Assembly (NCBI RefSeq): GCF_001612555.1
Contig: NZ_CP015111.1
Span: forward strand, 62,001-126,000
From: Acinetobacter sp. TGL-Y2
GTDB lineage: Bacteria; Pseudomonadota; Gammaproteobacteria; Pseudomonadales; Moraxellaceae
Length of the DNA stretch: 64,000 bases
Direction of reading: 5' to 3'
Shown piece by piece: positions 9,284-17,717 of this stretch. The position numbers and the translations under genes are program-made. The stretch's first letter is position 1. Every line of letters starts with the position of its first letter. Below the pieces are notes generated by a model. That model saw only the letters and a list, made by a program, of their open reading frames with translations. It did no database searches and was not told where the DNA came from.

Positions 9284-9309
9284 GCTCGCTTAAATAAATT
9301 TAAACGAGC
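9284..9309 (+). terminator. Hairpin after the TonB-C-like gene
   Basis: GCTCG / CGAGC with an AT-rich extended stem, about 18 bp after the stop codon. The T tract is weak. Confidence 0.45.
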
Positions 9310-9454
9310 ATTGATTTTGAATTTACAAAACCTATCAACAACAGAGATAAAAGACGTAGCCCCAAAAAATATACATTTTTCAAAACCATCAACTTATACT
9401 CTTATTTTATTATAGCTAGACCCTTTGTACTGTCAAGCTTCCTTATATAAAACA

Positions 9455-9937
9455 TTAATCAATTTCATATTCAAACTTTATATCTTTTACTGATTTACCT
9501 AAAGCAATTTCCAGCTTCATTAGTAGCTCATTGTTTTTCCTAGTAGGCTCCTTGGTATAATTATCTACTACCATCTGCCGAAATCCATTTAAATAGCTTA
9601 TAACATCATTATAATTCTCAGAATTATAAAAAATACTTTTTCGCATTTTAGACAAGGTATGGTCAAATTCATCTAGCTTCAAACCAAATTTTTTGGCTGT
9701 GGCTAACCTATCATTTGAGATTTCAAAATACTGAATTATCTCTCTGTACCTTGAAATTTTCTTGAGTGACCTAGTTTTTTTCTTAATATTTACTTCACTG
9801 TATTCAGGTTTTCTTATAAGCGAATTCAGATATGCAATCGTAATCCCATATTTTTCCGAAACATAAGACTTCCTGCCCACCCTATAAAAGCAGCTTACAA
9901 TTTCAATCTCAAAAGCATCATCAAAGGTCAGAGTCAT
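9455..9937 (-). CDS. Hypothetical protein, possibly DNA-binding
   Basis: 160 residues, Lys/Ser-rich. It has two segments that could be helix-turn-helix-like (about residues 17-40 in the form SEKYGITIAYLNSLIRK, and 75-90 in the form ATAKKFGLKLDEFDH). No family is recognised and the DNA-binding idea is weak. Its promoter (9960-9979) is a variant of the shared regulon element, but the leader lacks the conserved CAACGGAG box. Confidence 0.6.
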   Translation of the reverse strand: MTLTFDDAFEIEIVSCFYRVGRKSYVSEKYGITIAYLNSLIRKPEYSEVNIKKKTRSLKKISRYREIIQYFEISNDRLATAKKFGLKLDEFDHTLSKMRKSIFYNSENYNDVISYLNGFRQMVVDNYTKEPTRKNNELLMKLEIALGKSVKDIKFEYEID

Positions 9938-9959
9938 GGTTACTTAAGACGTTAAATCA

Positions 9960-9979
9960 ATTATAATAATATACCACAA
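9960..9979 (-). promoter_or_regulatory. Shared regulon promoter (copy 2, variant)
   Basis: Minus-strand TTGTGGTATATTATTATAAT, about 22 nt before the start codon at 9937. The GGTATAT core and the TATAAT are retained; the middle differs. Confidence 0.55.
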
Positions 9980-9999
9980 ATAGATATTTAGAAATTAGC

Positions 10000-10470
10000 A
10001 TGAATACCTTATTGAAAATACTTGCAAGCTGTTTATTTGTTTCATTCTCAACCCTACCGTATGCCAAGGAACCTAATAAAAATATTGTTCTTGTAAGTCA
10101 AGGAATTGAAGATGGTTATGAAGAATACCAAATACTTATAGATAAGCTTTCTATAAAAAAAATTAGTAATAAAATAGTTTTATTTAATCTTATTAGTGAT
10201 GGCTTAAGTTTAGATGAATCTATCACTTATGAAAATCCAGAAATCGGTGACAAATCTTCCGAATTTGAAAGCATGGACAATTCTCAAGTAATTATTACTT
10301 CTCAAATGGATTGTAAAACTAAAGAATTAAAACCAATTGAATACTTGGAGATTAATAAAATAACTGGTCAAAAACGCAAATCTATACCAAAAATAGGTAC
10401 TGAGGATTCTGGCCAGTTTAGTGAAGACGACATCATATTAAAAAACATATTCAATATTGTTTGCAACTAA
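10000..10470 (+). CDS. Exported hypothetical protein
   Basis: 156 residues. A typical signal peptide ends in TLPYAK at about residues 19-23; the mature part is acidic with two Cys (about residues 108 and 155) that could pair. No family recognised. It sits convergent to trbC with a bidirectional terminator between them. Confidence 0.65.
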   Translation: MNTLLKILASCLFVSFSTLPYAKEPNKNIVLVSQGIEDGYEEYQILIDKLSIKKISNKIVLFNLISDGLSLDESITYENPEIGDKSSEFESMDNSQVIITSQMDCKTKELKPIEYLEINKITGQKRKSIPKIGTEDSGQFSEDDIILKNIFNIVCN

Positions 10471-10492
10471 ATCGCTCTAATTTTTCTATTAC

Positions 10493-10526
10493 AAAAAAAA
10501 GCAAGCTTTAAATGCTTGCTTTTTTT
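10493..10526. terminator. Bidirectional intrinsic terminator between an exported-protein gene and trbC
   Basis: GCAAGC-TTTAAAT-GCTTGC flanked by A8 on the left and T8 on the right, so it can stop transcription from both sides. Confidence 0.85.
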
Positions 10527-10542
10527 AACAACTAACACGAAA

Positions 10543-11397
10543 TCACTTATTTTGAAAAGCATCTGTAGCATTGATATTTTTCATGTAAAACCGCGCAATA
10601 TCTTTAATGTCAGGACTTGATGCCTTTTCGAAAATTTGACTAATATTTTCTTTAAGATTTAGATCACCAGAAATAATGTCAAAATCTCTTAGATCAGCAC
10701 ATCCTTGTTCATCCAAACGTTCCTTTACATCCGATGCAGCAACAACCAATGCCGGAACACGCTCAATTTTAAACATCTTAAAAGCATCAGGATGAATATA
10801 TAACTGAGGTGGTGTTTTTATGGTCATTGTGTCCATAAATTTTTGTGTCCCCATGAATTTCAATGGGTCATCTCCAATATTCCCCTTAAGGAAAACTGAG
10901 ATATTTAAACGTCCGGCTTCATTGAGTAAATTTTGCAAAGTTTCTTTCGGAATTGAGCTTGAAATAAACAGATAAGCTCTGCCAGCTTCAAAATCATTAT
11001 CTCCAGTTGAACCATCTGAATTCTTTTTATTCTTAGAATTCACAAGTGTTTCATTGTACTTTTGAGCAATTTTTTCTAAATCAATCATCCCTCTTTGCTT
11101 TTCCAATCGCTTGTCATCCAAGTAATCAGGAACTTTTTGAGGTGGTAGCTCAATTTTACCTATAGCCTTACCCTTTTGAATTTCAGAAGGTAGCTCTGAT
11201 GCTTCTACTGCATTCGTTTTAGCAATGATTGCTTGTGCTTCTTTCTGGACCCTACTTACATCAATATTTTCAGGAAATGGATTTTCCTTTTGGACTTTTG
11301 CAATATCGATATAAGCAGTTTCTTTATTCACGGCAGCAGATGTTGTTGAAACCCAACCAGCACTTATAATTAAAGCACTCAGAAGTATATTTTTCAT
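10543..11397 (-). CDS. trbC: TrbC, F-type conjugative pilus assembly protein
   Basis: 284 residues from the ATG at 11397, where the signal peptide MKNILLSALIISAGWVSTTSA begins; an in-frame start further upstream would lie inside traU. The C-terminal half carries the TrbC/TraW-C-type thioredoxin-like domain, with the segments YLFISSSIPKETLQNLL and PPQLYIHPDAFKMF. In F-type type IV secretion systems TrbC is a periplasmic factor needed for pilus assembly and works with TraW. Its start is 1 nt from the end of traU. It is the last gene of the cluster; traN, traF, traH and traG are not adjacent. Confidence 0.88.
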   Translation of the reverse strand: MKNILLSALIISAGWVSTTSAAVNKETAYIDIAKVQKENPFPENIDVSRVQKEAQAIIAKTNAVEASELPSEIQKGKAIGKIELPPQKVPDYLDDKRLEKQRGMIDLEKIAQKYNETLVNSKNKKNSDGSTGDNDFEAGRAYLFISSSIPKETLQNLLNEAGRLNISVFLKGNIGDDPLKFMGTQKFMDTMTIKTPPQLYIHPDAFKMFKIERVPALVVAASDVKERLDEQGCADLRDFDIISGDLNLKENISQIFEKASSPDIKDIARFYMKNINATDAFQNK

Positions 11398-11398
11398 A

Positions 11399-12601
11399 TT
11401 AATCACCATATCCATAGACTTTCTGGCAACAATCGCGCTTTCTATATATCTGGAAAGACATATCCTCACCTTTCACTGGATAATATCTACCAATACCCCA
11501 TAAAGCAGCTGTACGCCCAAATGGTTGACAACATTGCTTTTGTTTCTTCAAGTCTACACTCGCAATACCAGCACCATCGGTAATTGCCTCCCCTCCATCT
11601 GTCGCACCTGCTGAGCCTGCAATAGCTTCATTCATTGCTTTAACTGTTGATTTTGTCTGGCTAACTGGGAATACCATGCTTGATTTATACTGACGCTTAT
11701 TCATTAGAATTTGTCTGTATCCACCACACAATCCATCATTACCATAGTAACTAAGCGCTATGCCCGTGCGATGCAGCTTACTCATTAATCGTGCTTGGAT
11801 TACGCCTGATGTCTCCATTGTTGATGATGAATCATCAACATGCCCTGTTAATGGATACATCAATCCATTACAACCAGCACACCAATGAAGCATAGCAACG
11901 CCAAAATGAGCTGTAGATGCAGCACAATCACCCACACAAGCGAGTACTGCTGGCAAATTCCCATACAAAGCGCCATCTGGAGACAAATAGTTTGCTAATT
12001 TATGATTTTGCCATGACGGGTCAACTTCCGTAATATACCCAATATCAAATCCCTGTTGCTCGAAACATTTTGAATTATCAAGAGCCTGACCAATAATGTA
12101 CATGACAGGGTTTATATAATAATGAGCTTGGTAGAATTCATATCGTTTAGTCTCGAATTCATCGCCAGCAAAGCCCATGGTGTCACCATCGAAACTACCA
12201 GTATCAGCAATCGATACCCCACCAAGTCCAACCATACAATAAGGCTTAGCAGTAACATCAATCATCCTTGCTGGTTCATAGAAACTAATTGGAACACCAA
12301 TATATAAATCACAAGTGCATAGATATTGTTCCCAGCCAGTTAGGTCTTTAGTTCCATCCTGCTTTCCTTTATAAAAAATACTTGAAATACCAATAGGCAT
12401 TACACAGGACCAGCACATCCCATCAATAGGGTTAATAAATTCACCTGTACAAACCTGATCTTTGACAGGCGTATCACTGCCACTATCTTCTGCATAAGTT
12501 ATAGTTGATACCATTAAAATGGCGCCAAACAAGATGGCCAATATAAGCTTGAAAAAAGAATTAGTTGTATCTTTAATATATCTATAGGCCGATTTCATCA
12601 A
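11399..12601 (-). CDS. traU: TraU, F-type conjugative transfer protein
   Basis: 400 residues, somewhat longer than typical TraU. A long N-terminal signal sequence (about residues 1-37) is followed by the Cys-rich TraU domain, with motifs GMCWSCVMPIGI near residue 60, CFEQQGFDIGY near 180 and CCQPFGRTAALWGIGRYYP near 360. TraU is a periplasmic protein needed for DNA transfer and pilus biogenesis. Its many Cys fit with the DsbC-like isomerase encoded two genes upstream. The ATG overlaps the end of traW by 20 bp. Confidence 0.92.
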   Translation of the reverse strand: MMKSAYRYIKDTTNSFFKLILAILFGAILMVSTITYAEDSGSDTPVKDQVCTGEFINPIDGMCWSCVMPIGISSIFYKGKQDGTKDLTGWEQYLCTCDLYIGVPISFYEPARMIDVTAKPYCMVGLGGVSIADTGSFDGDTMGFAGDEFETKRYEFYQAHYYINPVMYIIGQALDNSKCFEQQGFDIGYITEVDPSWQNHKLANYLSPDGALYGNLPAVLACVGDCAASTAHFGVAMLHWCAGCNGLMYPLTGHVDDSSSTMETSGVIQARLMSKLHRTGIALSYYGNDGLCGGYRQILMNKRQYKSSMVFPVSQTKSTVKAMNEAIAGSAGATDGGEAITDGAGIASVDLKKQKQCCQPFGRTAALWGIGRYYPVKGEDMSFQIYRKRDCCQKVYGYGD

Positions 12602-13217
12602 TTCTCATCCTCAAACCTTCTTGCTCCACAAAACTTGGAGTCGCTTTAATTTCGAAACGATTTATAAATTCGCCAGTCTGATCAAACCAAAATTTTGCTT
12701 TATGCTTAACACTTAGTTCATACCAACTACCATTTACTAAAATTATGTATGAACGTGGCTTTTCTTTTCTTTTGTTCAATGCCCAAGCAACTTGCTTTTC
12801 ATCATCCCCATCAATAAATATCAAAGGAAAATCCATGCTGTCTTGCTTAAGTGGATTAATGTAATCACCTTTTCGAGCAACAAAACTACCATCTGGTAAC
12901 TGAATATCCATTTCTAAAATAATTGACGGGTCAATTAGTCTCGATTTTGTTGAAACAGCATGTGGAAGAACATGTCCTTTAGGACGCCTAAGACCATCTA
13001 CTGTTTCTTTAACATATTTTTTTTTATGAGCTTCCCACTCACCATTGTCTACCATTTGTTTCATTTTTGCCTGAATAGCATCAATGAAACTAACTTCAAC
13101 AACTGGGTAGGTCTGGCCATAAACTCCAAAATCTTTTGCCATTAAGGAACCACTATTGGCTGATAAAAATATCAAACCAATAGATATGACCAAAGATTTA
13201 ATTTTTGACTTAAACAT
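12582..13217 (-). CDS. traW: TraW, F-type conjugative pilus assembly protein
   Basis: 211 residues with a signal peptide ending near residue 27 (SLMAKDFG). It has the TraW hallmarks: GQTYPVVEVSFIDAI at the mature N terminus, a basic central region, and a C-terminal thioredoxin-like segment containing DFPLIFIDGDD and RFEIKATPSFVEQEG. It acts in the periplasm with TrbC and TraU in F-type pilus assembly. It overlaps traU by 20 bp, and dsbC ends 22 bp before its start. Confidence 0.92.
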   Translation of the reverse strand: MFKSKIKSLVISIGLIFLSANSGSLMAKDFGVYGQTYPVVEVSFIDAIQAKMKQMVDNGEWEAHKKKYVKETVDGLRRPKGHVLPHAVSTKSRLIDPSIILEMDIQLPDGSFVARKGDYINPLKQDSMDFPLIFIDGDDEKQVAWALNKRKEKPRSYIILVNGSWYELSVKHKAKFWFDQTGEFINRFEIKATPSFVEQEGLRMRIDEIGL

Positions 13218-13239
13218 CTAAAATCACCTACGAATTAGT

Positions 13240-13971
13240 TCATTTTTTATTTTTCTTGTCTGCAAGAACCTTGTCCAATTTATAGTCCAACTCGCCTAGT
13301 GAAACCGCACCAGCTACAACAGTTCCATCTTCTAAAAGTGTCATGGGTGTTCCATCAAAACCTAACTGCGTTGATAATTTCACATTACGATCTACAGGAT
13401 TTTCACATAGACCATCAGAGTTTGGTTCAATCCCTGAAATCAAATATTCGCGCCATGCTTTTGATTTATCTTTAGAACACCAAATCTTTTTAGAAATATT
13501 CTTTGCTTCTGGATGTATACCAACTAAAGGATTAGTGAAAATATAAACTGTTACGTTGTCTAGTTTCGCAACTTCCATTTCCAGTCTTTTGCAATATGGG
13601 CATTGTGGGTCTGAAAAAATTGCAAGTTTACGAGTACCGTTGCCTTTAACGTATTTAATCGCATCTTTAAAAGGTAATGTTGAAAAATCAATTTTCTTCA
13701 ATTCATCTCTTTTTGAAGAACTTAGATTTGTTTGATCTGACATTCGAATAATGTCACCGAATAGAAAGAATTTACCAGATACATCTGTATATGCTAAGTT
13801 TTTCCCAAGAACCACTTCATAAATATCTTTAATTGGCGATTCCTTGACAGAGGTTACTTTTGTCGCTGGATATTCTTTAGCTAAGTTTTTTTGCAAAGTA
13901 GGCACATCAGCAAAAGTAACAACTGATGATGCTAGGAGTGCTACGATACTTAGTTTTTTGAAGATTTTCAT
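13240..13971 (-). CDS. dsbC: DsbC-type periplasmic thiol:disulfide isomerase
   Basis: 243 residues. Signal peptide at 1-21, N-terminal dimerisation-like region to about residue 75, then a thioredoxin-fold domain with active site CPYC at about 124-127, preceded by FSDPQ, and a cis-Pro loop GTPM near residue 210. E. coli DsbC has CGYC, so the dipeptide differs while the rest fits. Plasmid DsbC homologues in F-type systems help fold Cys-rich TraU and TraN. The ATG overlaps the parR-like stop codon (ATGA). Confidence 0.92.
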   Translation of the reverse strand: MKIFKKLSIVALLASSVVTFADVPTLQKNLAKEYPATKVTSVKESPIKDIYEVVLGKNLAYTDVSGKFFLFGDIIRMSDQTNLSSSKRDELKKIDFSTLPFKDAIKYVKGNGTRKLAIFSDPQCPYCKRLEMEVAKLDNVTVYIFTNPLVGIHPEAKNISKKIWCSKDKSKAWREYLISGIEPNSDGLCENPVDRNVKLSTQLGFDGTPMTLLEDGTVVAGAVSLGELDYKLDKVLADKKNKK

Positions 13972-14471
13972 ATATTTTCCTTATTACGCTCTCGCTTGAA
14001 GACTCTAAATGCTGGATTTGCTTGAACAGCGTTCATTTCATTAGATTCAGATTCGTTATTAGATAAATCACTTGCATGATTTACTACCGTCTCTACATCA
14101 GGAACTTCGCTTTTTACTTCATTAATAGTTTGGGTAGGTGTTTGAGGCTCTTGAGAATCACTTAATTCATCTTGTTTCTTATTAACAATAAGACCATTTC
14201 TAAGCATGGATTCAATTGCTTCCAGTTTTTCAAGAATCTGATTCTCATTATTCGAATCTTGAATCTTAGAAACATCAATAGGGTTTATAACCAAATCAGG
14301 GGATGCAACTCCACCTTTGACCAATAGACCCTTAACCTCATACCAGCGAAGCATTTCAATCACAAGTTTAGGAAACGTGCCATATCTTAATGATGCAGCC
14401 CATTTATAAAGCTCAGGGTCACGATCATCATGAATTGTTAACTTAAATTCCTTTTTGCCATCACTAGCCAT
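13968..14471 (-). CDS. ParR/StbB-like partition adaptor
   Basis: 167 residues. The N-terminal 55 residues (KKEFKLTIHDDRDPELYKWA onward) look like a ribbon-helix-helix DNA-binding domain. The rest is an acidic, disordered tail. Position 9 bp downstream of the ParM/StbA-like gene is the usual place for the centromere-binding partner. It also overlaps dsbC by 4 bp, so the partition pair appears transcriptionally fused to the conjugation genes. Assignment relies largely on context. Confidence 0.7.
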   Translation of the reverse strand: MASDGKKEFKLTIHDDRDPELYKWAASLRYGTFPKLVIEMLRWYEVKGLLVKGGVASPDLVINPIDVSKIQDSNNENQILEKLEAIESMLRNGLIVNKKQDELSDSQEPQTPTQTINEVKSEVPDVETVVNHASDLSNNESESNEMNAVQANPAFRVFKRERNKENI

Positions 14472-14480
14472 TTGCTATCT

Positions 14481-15479
14481 TCAATCTAATAAAGATGGTT
14501 GACTTAAAGCTGTAGAAATACCAAATTTCCGCATTCCCTTAACTACTGAATATCGTGGGTCATCCACTAAAGTTGTTTGAGGCCACATAGCGTTTAAATG
14601 TTTAAAAACACAGTCCGAACCACCACCTGCAACAAGGATATGATCAATAGTTCGAGCTTGTGATTCCAATAAGTTACGTGTTTGCTGAACTACTACTTCT
14701 ACTGTAGCTGGTATAGAGTCATCAACTATTTCACCAACATCGCGGTACTTACCAAATTCCTTAATTTTTCTAGTTTTAATAATGGATTGGCATTCAATCG
14801 TTGTTGCACTTATTCCAGAAGCACCAAGCTTATTTTGTAATTCTGCTACAGCTTTAGACATCCCAACTGTGCTACCAGAAGATTCTTGTATCCAATTTTG
14901 GTTACTCATCAATAAGATATCTGTTGTGTAATGACCTATATCAATAACAGCAAATTTCTCCCGCGAAGCTGAAACACTCGAATTTTTTAATCGCCCATCA
15001 TCGTTGAGTAAGAAGTCCTGATATACACCCCATGGCTGCGGAACCGGTTGAACAGAACACTCAAATATTTCATCCACTTGATCAAAAAGAGTTTCAGCAT
15101 TTGATTCGAACGTACTAACAGGTAGTCCAACAACAATTAAACGAGGAACAATTCCATAACTATTCAAAAGCCTTTTTGATCTAATTAATAGTGCTTTATG
15201 CTCAAAACCTTTTAGCCAATCATTAGAAAGACCAACAGTTTGTTGAGCACCCTGTTCAATTGCAGTTTCTCCAACAAAGTAGCTCTTACCTTCAAGTTCA
15301 ACAGTGTTTTCAGCAGTCTGTTTTACATTCGTGTCATAAGTGATTTTTTTAGCCGGCATAACCACAGATGGAATAAATTGTGTTTTCACTTCATTATTAA
15401 ATCTAAAGGCAAGCTTTACACCACTACGCCCGACATCCAGACCTACGACAACATCAAGAGGATTCGCTGTTTTAACCAA
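14481..15479 (-). CDS. parM: ParM/StbA-like actin-family plasmid segregation ATPase
   Basis: 332 residues, normal for ParM. Actin-family ATP sites are visible: phosphate-1 GLDVGRSGVKLAF near residues 13-25, phosphate-2 VIDIGHYTTDILLM near 180, and the adenosine motif ILVAGGGSD near 290. Such proteins polymerise into filaments that push sister plasmids apart through a ParR-centromere complex. An 11-bp inverted repeat at 15504-15533 sits directly upstream and may be the operator or part of the centromere. Confidence 0.88.
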   Translation of the reverse strand: MVKTANPLDVVVGLDVGRSGVKLAFRFNNEVKTQFIPSVVMPAKKITYDTNVKQTAENTVELEGKSYFVGETAIEQGAQQTVGLSNDWLKGFEHKALLIRSKRLLNSYGIVPRLIVVGLPVSTFESNAETLFDQVDEIFECSVQPVPQPWGVYQDFLLNDDGRLKNSSVSASREKFAVIDIGHYTTDILLMSNQNWIQESSGSTVGMSKAVAELQNKLGASGISATTIECQSIIKTRKIKEFGKYRDVGEIVDDSIPATVEVVVQQTRNLLESQARTIDHILVAGGGSDCVFKHLNAMWPQTTLVDDPRYSVVKGMRKFGISTALSQPSLLD

Positions 15480-15503
15480 TTTTAAAACTCCAAAACAATA
15501 CCA

Positions 15504-15533
15504 AATGTTTTATTATCATTTAAATAAAACATT
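15504..15533. promoter_or_regulatory. Inverted repeat AATGTTTTATT-N8-AATAAAACATT upstream of parM
   Basis: Perfect 11-bp arms 25 bp upstream of the parM start. The same arms recur at 19543-19573 upstream of the Pif1-like helicase gene, so a common DNA-binding protein is likely; ParR is one candidate. Confidence 0.6.
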
Positions 15534-15659
15534 AAAGAATAATTCAATTGAACCATAATAATATAATAATATTTTAAATTCCACGTTTATAATCCTAACG
15601 TTTATCAATCATTACATTATTTTAGATAAAACGTTCCATTAACTTTAAATATTTTAAGC

Positions 15660-15684
15660 AAAAAAAAGGCATCTATTAGATGCC
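15660..15684 (-). terminator. Intrinsic terminator after the lipoprotein gene
   Basis: GGCATCT / AGATGCC with a 3-nt loop, followed on the minus strand by eight T. Confidence 0.85.
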
Positions 15685-15707
15685 AGATATAAAAACAACC
15701 TTAACTA

Positions 15708-16430
15708 TCAGCGATATACGCGTAAAAGAGCATTGTCTAAAGTGCTGTTAGTGAATCGATTCTCAAACCATCTCAAACCATCTTGTGCGAAATAAATGTT
15801 TGTATAAATTCTGCTATCAACACCAATTCCTGCTAGGGTCTGCCAAGATCGAGTCATAATCGCTACAGGACGATTTTCTTTATTAAACTCAACATAAACA
15901 GGGTCAACATCATAGCGATTGTTAGCGCCGTCAAAATCCTTTATCACTTGCACTAAACCACCGTTAACTTGGCTGCTTAAAAATGACTTATAAACTCTAA
16001 CCTCATGACCCTGTGCTCTTGCTTGATCAACAAAATACTTTGCAGGAAGGTCTTTTTCAGAATTATAAATACCATTATTTATCCTTCTATTAGCTTCCGC
16101 AAATGTACCCTCATGATTAACCAATTTCACCAAGTGAATTGTTCCAGTAGTTCTTTTCTCTATGTTAAATCCAGAAGCAACCAATGGTTTTGCCAAGTAA
16201 ACAACTTTCCGATCTCTATCATCGTTTACATAAAAAAGAAACTTATCCCGAATGTTTGTGTTAGTCATTTGTTGAAATTCATTAAAACTAGACTTTTCAA
16301 TCCAGTCACCAAAAGCATATTTCCCTTTATTGAGGGTGTTTGCTGTTGAATTTGAAATTGAGTCAATTTGCTGACAACCACTTAAAATACTGCCAGAAAT
16401 CAATAATGCTAATAATCCATTACGTTTCAT
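15708..16430 (-). CDS. Lipoprotein, unknown function
   Basis: 240 residues from the ATG at 16430, which has GGAAA about 6 nt upstream; a TTG four codons earlier is less likely. Lipobox LSGC at about residues 15-18. The mature part is a globular domain with no family recognised; YVEFNKENRPVAIMTRSWQT is the most distinctive stretch. It lies between the conjugation cluster and the primase-like gene, on the same strand, and might be an envelope component of transfer. Confidence 0.7.
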   Translation of the reverse strand: MKRNGLLALLISGSILSGCQQIDSISNSTANTLNKGKYAFGDWIEKSSFNEFQQMTNTNIRDKFLFYVNDDRDRKVVYLAKPLVASGFNIEKRTTGTIHLVKLVNHEGTFAEANRRINNGIYNSEKDLPAKYFVDQARAQGHEVRVYKSFLSSQVNGGLVQVIKDFDGANNRYDVDPVYVEFNKENRPVAIMTRSWQTLAGIGVDSRIYTNIYFAQDGLRWFENRFTNSTLDNALLRVYR

Positions 16431-16478
16431 ATTTATTTCCAAAAATTATTAAAATCAATATTGCCAACAATAATAAAT

Positions 16479-17681
16479 TTAATCATCTATTAATTCTAGA
16501 GTTTTAAACAATTCTTCATCATTTCTTTTATGCAATATTAAATCTTTATCAGATATTCCATACTCTTTAGCAGCAATCCTTATGCAATGATTTTTCCCTT
16601 TCAAATGGAAATATGATATTTGCTTTTCAAGCATTATTAAGATATCCGAGTCAAGTTCAACTGTTGCTAAATCATTCCAGTCACTAAGATCATCGTATTC
16701 AGCCCCACTTGGAAACTTAGGAAAAATAAATGGCTTATTGTATCTATAAGAGTATTCAAAACCCTTAAACAACCCTACTTTGGTTGTCTTTTTTCGATCA
16801 TTATCTGTGCAAATAATGAATTCAATAAAAGGAAATCTTTCACTTAATTGCTTTGCCAATACACCTATGTTATTCACATCAAAACAAACAAATACAACTC
16901 CATCAGTAACCCTATATAACGTATAACCAGTAGCATAACCCTCTACCAGATATATCCTTACAGTATTTTTTCTCCAAACACCTATACAATGGAAAGCCCC
17001 TACTGTCGATATATCAATTCTTTGATACTTCCCACCATCAGGTGTCGTTCTTTGGTAGGTCACAAATTCTAAATCTAAATTCATAGCTGGCGCTATTAAG
17101 TCGTCTTTTTTTATATAATAAAAATCATAATCACTTTCTGATTTTTTAAATTGGTTATAATGAGAACCCACTTTAAAATCTTTTCGAACTAAATATACAC
17201 CTCTTGATGCCTTTACATTTTTCCTTTTTAAATATCTATTTGTATCGGGGTTTCTCGACTTATCAATCAAATCTAAATATTCACTTTGAGCTTTTTTACT
17301 CAACATTTTTTGTAGATTTTTCTCAGCTTCCCGCTTTAAGTTTTGATTTTTTTCATATTCCTTAATATTTTCATCATTTCTTTTTGTAAGCGCAATACCG
17401 TCTGCTGGAACATACCAGAAATAATCAGTGACTGAGCCTGATGTCACCTTACCATCTTTCCCTTTTATCTCAAATAAAGTCCACATAATCATTGGATTAC
17501 CTGACTTTGTTAAACTTGCTTCTACATATTTATATCTACCAGCTGCTTTGTTTTTCTGTCCTTTAAAAAAAAACCGCCCCCCTTTATTTGAATCATCAAA
17601 TATCTTTTTTAGCTGAAAACCCATACTTGAAAGCAAATTTTCAAATTCAGCTATAAATGCAATATGATTGTAGTCACTCAT
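16479..17681 (-). CDS. Toprim-domain protein, plasmid primase-like
   Basis: 400 residues. The centre and C-terminal half carry a Toprim fold, with YLVEGYATGYTL near residue 243 supplying the catalytic Glu and CTDNDRKK near 293 the Asp-x-Asp pair. The N-terminal part resembles the region preceding Toprim in TraC-type or phage-type primases, with RDISTVGAFHCIGVW-like context near 225. It probably synthesises primers on the incoming single strand or at the origin. The neighbouring helicase gene is 36 bp upstream on the same strand, so the two form a DNA-metabolism pair. Confidence 0.75.
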   Translation of the reverse strand: MSDYNHIAFIAEFENLLSSMGFQLKKIFDDSNKGGRFFFKGQKNKAAGRYKYVEASLTKSGNPMIMWTLFEIKGKDGKVTSGSVTDYFWYVPADGIALTKRNDENIKEYEKNQNLKREAEKNLQKMLSKKAQSEYLDLIDKSRNPDTNRYLKRKNVKASRGVYLVRKDFKVGSHYNQFKKSESDYDFYYIKKDDLIAPAMNLDLEFVTYQRTTPDGGKYQRIDISTVGAFHCIGVWRKNTVRIYLVEGYATGYTLYRVTDGVVFVCFDVNNIGVLAKQLSERFPFIEFIICTDNDRKKTTKVGLFKGFEYSYRYNKPFIFPKFPSGAEYDDLSDWNDLATVELDSDILIMLEKQISYFHLKGKNHCIRIAAKEYGISDKDLILHKRNDEELFKTLELIDD

Positions 17682-17717
17682 AATCTATTCCAATTCTCTA
17701 AATAAGCCTTAAGCTTC

